Shown: positions 56,400 through 64,000 of the stretch, in pieces
Numbering within the stretch: the first letter of the stretch is position 1
How the letters are laid out: each line of letters begins with the position of its first letter
DNA from: Argyresthia goedartella
Lineage: Eukaryota; Arthropoda; Insecta; Lepidoptera; Argyresthiidae
Length of the DNA: 64,000 bases
Direction: 5' to 3'
NCBI GenBank assembly: GCA_949825045.1
Contig: OX463807.1
Coordinates: 13,169,501 to 13,233,500 of the forward strand
Translations under genes and position numbers: made by a program
Notes under the pieces: model-generated
What the model saw: the letters and a program-made list of their open reading frames with translations, nothing else
Told to the model about the DNA's origin: nothing
Database searches by the model: none

Positions 56400-58320
56400 G
56401 CTATTATGTAGATTGCAAATATACAATTGCGATTGAGGTATGATATGGAGGGTCTGACACCTCTGGATTGAATATCATTCTAGTGGTCTTTTGCTACGCG
56501 CAGCTAGTGGTCGGGTAATGCTTAATTAATCGCAACAAGCTCTTATTGGTCAGCGATCAACAGATTCTGTGTATCGGCAGTACCAAATGATTTGAGTGAT
56601 CACCTACGGTTGATCATAGTGAATATGCGTACACACAATTTGTAGAACGGCGGATCTGCATGGCATGGTTGAAATTAGACCCTGTGTAGTTGGTGATAAG
56701 AAGCTTCGCTTGGGCAGAGCGTTTTCGCAAAGGACGCATGTGGGGCGTATAAATACAATTGTGGGGGAAGGGAGAGCATTCAGTCTCTGCGTCTAGCCGC
56801 TGTGACAGTCGTCTTCACGAGTTCTAAACAGTTTTTGTCTGCCGTGTTACGCGTCAGAACTATACGAATTTGTGATTGCGAAGTTTCAGTGGGTTTTCGT
56901 GAGTGTCTGAAGCGCCGAGATATACCTCGGTTCCTAACCTTTATATAAACCTACCCCAAATTCCAAAACTATCCTTGGGTCGTTAGGAAAGAACTTTTAA
57001 GTCAATTTATCTGAGTCTGAGTCTGGGCTTGGAGCGACCCTAAATTCCTTTTTCCTTCACCATAGGGTTCCTGGATTGGCTCTTAGGATATTCGCGGGCT
57101 AATCCTCTCCTCATTCCTTCGACTAGCGAGCTTTGAAATTCCCACACACACAGTCGTTAAACATTCAAGCACATTCAAATCAAACTCAACCATTTTCGAG
57201 TGGTGTCGATAATGGACGTGGTATAACACTAGGTTTTTAGACTAGGCTAGACAGGAGTTTAGTTGCGGCTAAACCTAGGTTGTCAGGGCATAGGGAGACT
57301 GTTTGATCGATGAGGTTCCGCGGATGGAAATAACAAATTCAGAACAAAGTTAAACCGGTGTCAACACAGATAACATATCCTGTTGATATTTTGACAATTG
57401 AGTGTTATCGGGGACGCGCGAAGAGATCAATTTACAGTCTAAAGTTCATTGTTTAGGTCCGGGTAGGTGTTTTGCATTGCCTTGGGTCAGATTGGATTCA
57501 AGTTGCATTTTTAAATTAAATGTAAATTTCGCTGGATATCTAATGTGTAAGTTGAGTCGGTATATATGATTTGGCTCAGCCCAGGACGTGCTGCGGCTAG
57601 TGGAATTCATAGTTCGGTATTTATCGAATTATGCACTTCGCTATGGTGTGGGTTAGATATCCTAAAACAATAATGCTTGCGTTTCGATAACATCCAGCTC
57701 AAATTGCGCAGAGTTGAAGGTTTCAAAACGTCACGGACCTTTTGAGGTAACCGCTAGTTCAGAACCCATTTCGGAACTCAAATCGCAATTGTGTAAACCG
57801 GTCTTTTCGGATCGTTATTGCCGTGAATCAAATATATAATTGGAACCACCACAAGCCGCTACTAGCGAGCACATGAAATATCATTGAGTACTCACGTCGT
57901 AAAACTACGACGGATATCTATACTATAACTGTGATCGATCACTAAAACTAAAACTAAAACTAAAACAAAAGATGTTCCAAGGCGCTCATATATACAAAAA
58001 CCAGATGGTGCCATCACATAAAATATAACAACGATCGTTTTGGCGCAATACACCGCTGACTGATGCGAATTACCGGCTCGCGGACATATATGCTTTCTCT
58101 GTCTAACTTGAAACTGTAAATTCCTGAACCAATCTTCGTTCGACTATTGTACGCCTGACGAATTTCTCAACGAACGAGAAATTCAGACTTATCATTCTTA
58201 CTTACAAATCTTACAGCTGAATCGGGTCCTCTCATTTTGGGATAGAAAGAATAGACGATCATAGCTACTGTTAGCGGCGGCTCAGACCTTAGCCTGGTGC
58301 CGTTACAAACGACATTATTT
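56400..58320 (+). other. Unexplained region with a core promoter; possible solo LTR or lncRNA
   Basis: Higher GC and lower repeat density than its surroundings, without a long frame. TATAAATA at 56748-56755 and ATTCAGTC at 56778-56785 make a TATA/initiator pair. The end has GGTGCCGTTAC near 58300 and an (AAAACT)4 run near 57945. It could be a solo LTR with leader, or a non-coding transcript. No second LTR copy is present in the window. Confidence 0.35.
56748..56785 (+). promoter_or_regulatory. TATA box and initiator
   Basis: TATAAATA, then TCAGT (arthropod initiator consensus TCAGT) about 33 bases downstream. No coding frame follows nearby. Confidence 0.5.
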
Positions 58321-58485
58321 TGTACGAGTATACCTCTTTTAATTCCTAATAATAAAATATTAAATACTAGGTAGTACTACATTCAAGGCCGTACATTGAA
58401 ACATTGAAAAAGAGTTTGTGTATGTAATAAGTAAGTATCGAACTATGTACTTACTCAGATTAACAAACCTCTTTGCTCATCGAAA

Positions 58486-58856
58486 CCGGAAGTGGATAGA
58501 AATTGAGTAACTTATTTAGAGAAACAAAATTAAATGTGTTAAAAAAACATAATAATAAATGTAATGAGCATTTATTAATCGTATGATGACAAATAACTAT
58601 GCACAAAACTCAATACCCGCAATGAAAGATATTACTTTTTGTGGAGGAACTATTACACGCATTTACCAACCGGAAGTGGATTGAAATTGAGTAAGTCAGT
58701 TAGATAAATAAAATCAAATGTGATATAATAATAACTATAATAATAATTGGAATGAACAGTTATTAATCGTATTAAGACAAATAACTATGCACAAAACTCA
58801 ATACCCGCAATTTAAGATATTACTCTTTATGAAGGAACTATTACATCCGTTAATAG
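58486..58856 (+). repeat. Two ~184-bp tandem repeats
   Basis: CCGGAAGTGGATAGAAATTG at 58486 recurs as CCGGAAGTGGATTGAAATTG at about 58670. Each unit contains CACAAAACTCAATACCCGCA and GGAACTATTACA. The copies are about 80% similar, and a third fragment (ACTATTACACCCGTTAG) follows at 58859. Confidence 0.85.
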
Positions 58857-59088
58857 GGACTATTACACCCGTTAGGTTTGCGCTTTGACATGACTATGAC
58901 ATATGGATTTAAAACCTTGTTAAGTTTCCACGATTATAATTGAACTCTTTATTTTCTAAATAAAAGCAAAAAGGAGGTGGCGAAACGCCTCAGCAATTTA
59001 CAATAACTTTTCTTTAACCAATAGCTAATTAAGCGCTTTTGTCTACATATTCTCAACTGCGATACTCATGCGGTTAGACATTTAATAT

Positions 59089-59400
59089 TGGGATATCAGC
59101 AAGTAACACAAATGTGGGCCAACCACGGCTTGCAATCAAAGGGCCTATTGCGATAATACTACTGTTGGCTAATTTTTGTTGGGATTTCAGAAAACGGCAA
59201 ACAGTAGCCCAACTCTGATTTGGCAACAAAAGGCCTTCTGCAATAATTCTACATTTGCGTGGTTTGTGTTGGGGTTTAAATAATCTGCACAACAATGTGC
59301 CAACTATAGCTTGCCAATAAAGTGTAATAGCCCTACGGCAGGGAGGCAAATGTTAGGATTTGAGCAAGCTGAACTGTAATTGCTTAACTATAGTTCTCCA
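59089..59400 (-). repeat. Diverged ~90-bp tandem repeats
   Basis: ATTGGGATATCAGC, GTTGGGATTTCAGA, GTTGGGGTTTAAAT and TTAGGATTTGAGC mark successive unit starts (about 59089, 59178, 59268, 59353). Each is followed by GCCAAC...GCTTGCAA-like text. The 91-codon minus frame across it is a by-product of the repeats. Confidence 0.6.
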
Positions 59401-59714
59401 ATGGAGAGGAACACCGAGGGCGAGATAATAGTCGATTCTAAGAACGAGACTTAGCGAAAGCACTTGCTTAAGAATCGATTTGTCCATCATAGACAGTACT
59501 TTGGAACTCTCTAAGTCGCGGAACTCGGACTAATTCTTAGCAGAGACTGAGTATGCTATATTCGATACTTAGCACGTTCTTAGATCACAATAGTAACCTG
59601 TGACAACTGTTGCAGTTCTTGTCTTCTTGTAGATGTGTTCTGTGGTTGTCACGAAAACTTTGGAAAACTTCTGTATTAGGTTTTGTTTTCGTTAATACAA
59701 TAAAAATTTATACA

Positions 59715-61240
59715 ATGGATAATAAGTTCGAAAATCTTTTTAGAGCATCGGTCTTTTTACAGTCTATAACTGTTGCAAATTGACTTATTAAATTAGTCAA
59801 TAGACTTTTTTCAAAGTCCGTGAAAGGTTTTTTTCGCTCCATTTCCATGTCCTCATGTTGATTTACCCCGTTTCCCAAAATATTACCTGAGAGATGTAAT
59901 TAATCCGTACGATTTTTTTTCTGATGATGAATTTAAATTGAGGTACAGGTTTTCGAAAGCTACTGTAGTAAATGTTATAATGCCAGAGATTGTGGAGTTA
60001 AACACATTTAACCAAAGAGGTTTGCCAATTGCACTGAACCAACAACTAGTTATCGCCCTAAGATTTTATGCAACGGGAAGTTTTCAGGTAAGCAACCACT
60101 AGTTATAAGACTAATGTTTATATCCATACACTCTTACTTAAACTTGGAATATAAGTTAAGAATCAGTTTAAATTAGTATTTTTAAACTGCTTCTTGACTT
60201 ATATTCTCGTATAGGTACTAAGTTTAACCCTGTAATCACTTTTATTCCAAGTTTATTAGTACGGGGCTAAGATTATACAACATAGGTATCAAAATAAATA
60301 TACATTAAAAACTCTCAATTATTTACATTAAAAGATACAAAATACCAAGTAACTAGCAATCATTCTGACCCCAATGCTTATTCATAATTTTATTTTCAGA
60401 AAGTTTGCAATGACCTCTCTTACATCTCTCAGCCCACAGTATGCCACATAGTAGAAAGGATCTCAAGAGTCCTAGCTGGAAAATTGAACAAAGTTCTCTT
60501 TCCAAGGAGGAAAAAATTGGCAACAGCAAAATGTGATTTTTGTAATTTGGGTGCCGCAAGAAACTTACCTAGTTTGTTGAAAATCGTGGGAGCTATTGAC
60601 TGTACTCATATCAAAATTAATAGACCCCGTGGAATAATACATTCAGAAGCCTACAGATATCGGCATGGGTGGTTTTCTATTAATGTTCAGATGGGTGGTG
60701 CCTACTAGTCTATTTAAATTGTTAAATCTCAAAATTCCAGGTTGTCGCCGGCCCAGGGATGGAAATATATGATGTAGTTTTAAGGTGGCCAGGAAGCTCG
60801 CATGACAGTAGGATTTTCCGGAATTCAAGAGTTCATGCAAGACTAACAAATAGAGACATTGATGGGATTCTTGTTGGTGATGGCGGATATGCATGCACAG
60901 GCATCACACTAACTCCCTTGCGAAATCCTTCAACACCATCTGAAAAAACTATAATAAAGTGCAAATAAGAACAAGGAATGTAGTGGATCGTACATTTGGA
61001 GTGTTAAAAAGGAGGTTCCCTTGTCTGCAAAGAAGTCTTGGGTACAAAGTAACAACAACGTGTAACATAATTTTAGCATGTTGCATTCTCCACAATATTG
61101 CAATGAAAAATGAAAGTTCCAATGACCATCTAGGTTTTGAAACTCTTGCTGATATGCCACAACCTCAACTCCAAATAGCAAGAAGATATGCAGCAGAAGG
61201 GCTATCTTTGAGGAATGAGATAATAAGAAATTTATTTTAA
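59715..61240 (+). pseudogene. Harbinger transposase (HARBI1-like DDE_Tnp_4), broken
   Basis: Three exons: 59715-60087 (donor GTAAGC), 60400-60690 (acceptor TTTTATTTTCAG) and 60741-61240 (acceptor AAAATTCCAG). Exon 1 begins MDNKFENLFRAS, then is interrupted by ~108 bp copied from the Myb gene, then resumes with LPRFPKYYLRDVINPYDFFS. Exon 2 has an HTH-like YISQPTVCHIVERISRVLAG and the first catalytic Asp in VGAIDCTHIKI. Exon 3 has the second Asp (LVGDGGYACTG) and VVDRTFGVLKRRFPCLQRSL, where the usual catalytic Glu (VVERxFG) is Asp. Breaks: the insertion, an AT instead of GT donor at 60691, and a frameshift near 60960. Confidence 0.85.
59745..59852 (+). repeat. Copied fragment of the Myb gene inside transposase exon 1
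   Basis: About 102 bases from GGTCTTTTTACAGTC to TCCATTTCCATGTCC match 62394-62495 in the same orientation at about 95%. The match may start earlier (GCATCGGTCT), with 36 bases lost between two GGTCT repeats. It puts antisense Myb coding sequence in the transposase frame and introduces stops. Confidence 0.88.
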
Positions 61241-61371
61241 TTTTAATTAATAATTATATAGACATGCTGTAAAATAAAATAAACCATAGTTTTATATTAA
61301 TCATCTTTAATATTTTGTTTTAATATTTTTATTTTTATTTGTAGTTCCTCCTCCATGAGCCTGTTTATTTC

Positions 61372-62491
61372 TTATACACGAGCAACTTCTAAATCATGCA
61401 TAACCTTTAAATGGTTCATTTCCAATTTAAACTTTTCTTCTCGCTGTTTTAAATCTTGTTCCATTATTTTTATTTTATATTTATCTATTGAAGATGGCTC
61501 AGTGTTGCACCTGCGTCTATTTCCACTAAATGATGGTTTATTGCCAAGCGCAGTAGACACCATTGAAGGTCTTGGGCTAGATGGCACTGGCACAGTTTCA
61601 GGCACTGCTGTAGGTGCCGTATCCATTGATTGGAGTTCTGCCACTGCTGGTTCTGCCATAATCATAGTTTGACATTTCAGTTCATCTTCTACAGGCACTT
61701 CTGCTGTGGTCCTACCACGACTCATATTGTGGAGCCGATACCCCCCACCATCATCGTCGACTGTCCTGTATAACATATTATAATAAAAAATTGACCATTA
61801 GCTGACTTAATATATAAATATGTAATTTTGATAACAGGACTGTAAATAAATTTTATTACCTTGAACTGCATCGAAGTCTTGCATTTTGATGGCTGGAAGC
61901 GACTTATTTATCACACTGAGCACTTCTATATGCTCAGTATCCATATCTGGGATCGATGGACCACCGCCAGCGTAATTTCTCTGATTTTTTACTGTTTTTG
62001 CCTCCCTCGCCTTAGCCTTCATATTATTCCAGTATTTTTTTAATTGTTTAGTGTTTGCCTGAAATATCAATTATATAATGTAGACACATGGATATAAAGT
62101 CTGAGCCAACCTATTTATTTATAGGACCTAAAGCTGATGAGTGAGATGTGACAGCATTTTCTTGTACAATAATTGAAATGGTGAGGTCATCAACTATCTT
62201 GCCTATTCCTGGCTTGCACATGTATATATGTGTATATCACACGGAATTCACAACAATTATAATATTAGTACAAACTTTCTGTGATATTCTCGACGAAGAG
62301 TTAAAAAACTCGGTCAGTTGTGACCAAGCTGCTGCCTTTTCTTTGGCACTCTTGGCATCGGTCTCCTTGTTGAAGTAATTGTTATCTATGATTGGTCTTT
62401 TACGGTCTATTACTGTTGCAAATTGACTTATTAAATTAGGCAATAGACTTTTTCCAAAGTCCGTGAAAGGTTTTTTTCGCTCCATTTCCAT
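61372..62491 (-). pseudogene. Harbinger Myb/SANT-like DNA-binding protein gene
   Basis: Minus-strand exons 62491-62276 (donor GTTTGT, phase 0), 62058-61860 (acceptor TTTCAG, donor GTAATA) and 61765-61372. Exon 1: MEMERKKPFTDFGKSLLPNL ... AAAWSQLTEFFNSSS. Exon 2: TKQLKKYWNNMKAKAREAKT then GGGPSIPDMD. Together they fit the Myb/SANT-like (Myb_DNA-bind_5, zeste-type) domain seen in Harbinger partner proteins, which carry transposase to the nucleus and terminal repeats. Exon 3 ends with a coiled-coil-like KIKIMEQDLKQREEKFKLEM. The exon 2 to 3 junction is out of frame as I read it, so exon 3 use is uncertain. Exons 1-2 look intact. Confidence 0.78.
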
Positions 62492-63009
62492 GTCCAGTTT
62501 CAAAGCCAGGGTCAATCGCGTTTGCTTCAATTTTAAGTCCAGAAAGCAAGCCAAAGTCAATCGGGTATGTATGAATATCAAGTCCAGGGAAAAAGCTAAG
62601 GTCATCGTAAAATTCACACTTAAAAAAAACCCAAAAGGACATTAGCGAAACTACGAAAGAAACGTAAGGAGGGAATCGGAAATGTCAAATTGTCAACAAT
62701 AGAGCATCTGTCACTGCTGTCAGCCGTCGCAGACAATTTTTGACCTAAATTGACCGAACAAAACGAAATTCACAGATACAATTGAAAAAAATTTATTCAC
62801 ACCTTCTTAGCATTTACCTAAGAACGTGCTTAGCCAAGCAAAAGTCTATGATATTTCTATTTTAGAAACACATTGATACTTAGCTAAGTTAGCCTGAAGT
62901 AATGCTTAGGGAAGCATGAGCACGGACTTAGGCTAAGCAACGACTATTTATCTCGCCCTGACTTTTTATGCCGAAAGAGGGCGTGTGGTCAACAAGACCT
63001 AATTGGACT

Positions 63010-64000
63010 GTCAAACGCAATTGTGTTTATCAAAAAGTCTTTAGATTACTTGATTGAAAATGTGCCCCAAAACAAGGATGGCTTTAACTTCAAACCAATA
63101 GGCTCTATAACTATAGTTAAAACATTTAAACTTCTTAACATGAAAAAGACTGAAGATTTATGGGGCATGTTGGTTGACGTGGTGAAATCAGTAATCACAT
63201 TCAATAGTTGTATAGCAAACGGTGTTTTTCCTTACCACATAAAAATGAGCAGATTATTACCACTTTTCGAATCCGGTATTAAGGAAGCACCTGCTAATTT
63301 CAGACCTGGAGCTGTATTGCCAGTATTGAGCAGAAAAAGTCATATAGAGTCAACTACTCCCTCACTTCAATGCATCTGGCCTACTCCACAAAAAACAGTT
63401 CGGAGTAAAGGCAGATCAACAACAGACGCCGGAGTAGCGCTAGCCGAACACATTTATAGTGCGTGGCAAGAATCACAGGATGCGGTTGGTATTTTCCGTG
63501 ATCTTTCCAAGGTCTTTGACTGTGTGGACCATCAAACTCTTTTGCTCAAACTACAACACTATGGTATCAAAGATAATGCGTTAAAATTAATGGAGTCTTA
63601 TTTTATGGAAAGAGTACTAAAAGTGGATATAAGCAGACGTCCACTGGAACCAATATGAATATTGGTGTCCCCCAGGGTTCTATCTTAAGTCCGTTCCTTT
63701 TCTTAGTATACGTGAATGACCTACCGTATATGGTGGAAAAAAAATGACTCAGATTGTTCTATTTGCTGATGAAACAGCTAATAGAACAATCTGAGAGACT
63801 ATTATTTACAAGGTGAAAAGACAATAAAAATAAACGACGCAAATAGTACACTCTCTCATGTGTTAAGTTGGTTCAATGTGAACAACCTGTTAGAAACTCA
63901 AAGAAGATTAAATGTATCAAATTTTGTTTGCCTAATGTACTACAGGTTGAAACGAGTTTAAGAATAGGATCTGAAAGATCGTTGAGGAGACAATCTTTCT
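63010..64000 (+). pseudogene. LINE reverse transcriptase, continues past window end
   Basis: Codes for VPQNKDGFNFKPIGSITIVK, FNSCIANGVFPYHIKMSRLL, PLFESGIKEAPANFRPGAV, KGRSTTDAGVALAEHIYSAW and LSKVFDCVDHQTLLLKLQHY, i.e. RT fingers and palm. After a TGA at 63656-63658 (frameshift) comes IGVPQGSILSPFLFLVYVND, then MVEKK and a stop. The active-site box reads FADE in place of FADD, and the sequence just after it is an inverted copy of the sequence before it (63748-63795). The 5' end is truncated near 63000, just outside the Harbinger right end. Related to the fragment at 30243. Inactive. Confidence 0.8.
63748..63795. repeat. Inverted repeat at the LINE active-site box
   Basis: CTCAGATTGTTCTATT (63748-63763) is followed by its exact reverse complement (63780-63795) around TGCTGATGAAACAGCT, which itself has a 4-bp stem. 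Confidence 0.95.

Larger units (their letters stand above)
59417..62959 (+). mobile_element. PIF/Harbinger DNA transposon, two divergent genes, disabled
   Basis: Terminal inverted repeats: left AGGGCGAGATAATAGTCG (59417-59434), right in reverse complement AGGGCGAGATAAATAGTCG (62959-62941). They are followed on both sides by ~160 bp rich in CTTAG/CTAAG pentamers, including the shared TTAGCACGTTCTTAG. Between them lie the transposase on + and a Myb/SANT-like gene on -, the standard two-gene PIF/Harbinger layout with 3' ends meeting near 61250-61370. A 3-bp target duplication is not evident (CCG versus GAC). 3543 bp. Confidence 0.88.

Noticed and set aside
59074..59349. 91-codon minus-strand protein gene
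   Set aside because: It is the translation of diverged tandem DNA repeats; no ATG context or domain.
61355..61672. Plus-strand frame opposite Myb exon 3
   Set aside because: Antisense shadow; the minus strand has splice sites and coiled-coil composition.

Overview
This looks like nuclear DNA of a moth or butterfly (Lepidoptera). It is AT-rich and gene-poor, with GT-AG introns, insect-type core promoters and densely layered transposable elements. The lepidopteran assignment rests on repeat families I recognise from memory as common in moth genomes: the tRNA-headed SINE with the CACGCCTTTTCC...GGCAGAGGC end, the dispersed repeat opening with GTCGGACTCGCGCACGAAGG, BEL/Pao elements and CR1/Jockey-type LINEs. 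No search was possible. There are no bacterial-style genes, operons, CRISPR arrays or rRNA.

Only two segments look like host gene. At 3313-3381 a TATA-driven first exon encodes a 23-residue signal-peptide-like start and ends at a GTGAGT donor. At 55540-55639 a 100-bp phase-0 exon has good splice sites and encodes a basic, R-x-R-R-containing peptide. Both are on the + strand and their phases agree, so most of the window may be one roughly 52-kb transposon-filled intron of a secreted-protein gene. That is an inference.

Layout: 1-3.2 kb upstream DNA with a tyrosine-recombinase (Crypton-like) fragment. 3.7-10.9 kb dispersed repeats, SINEs, a decayed DDE transposase, an RTE LINE 3' end and a hairpin MITE. 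11.5-13.7 kb a 5'-truncated LINE ending in a long (TATC)n tail. 17.1-18.8 kb a compact non-autonomous LTR element with 253-bp LTRs and a 5-bp target duplication. 20.9-21.9 kb a DNA element with long inverted ends. 22.7-30.8 kb LINE and transposase scraps. 31.3-47.3 kb an old BEL/Pao element (minus strand) carrying two later insertions: a young Ty3/Gypsy element (32788-39396, TSD TTGA) and a LINE (40894-44108, TSD CTGAA). 47.9-53.9 kb SINEs, MITEs and a 470-bp CCCTA/CCCCTA array. 49.1 and 54.1 kb two copies of a roughly 450-bp repeat. 55.5 kb the second host exon. 56.4-58.3 kb an unexplained region with a TATA/initiator core. 58.5-59.4 kb tandem repeats. 59.4-63.0 kb a PIF/Harbinger transposon with divergent transposase and Myb-like genes. 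63.0-64.0 kb a LINE running off the window.

Almost every element gene is broken by stop codons, frameshifts, deletions or nested insertions. The interest lies in insertion chronology and in unusual rearrangements: a Myb-gene piece copied into the Harbinger transposase gene, an inverted duplication at a LINE active-site box, tandem leader repeats in the small LTR element, and a G-quadruplex-prone array.
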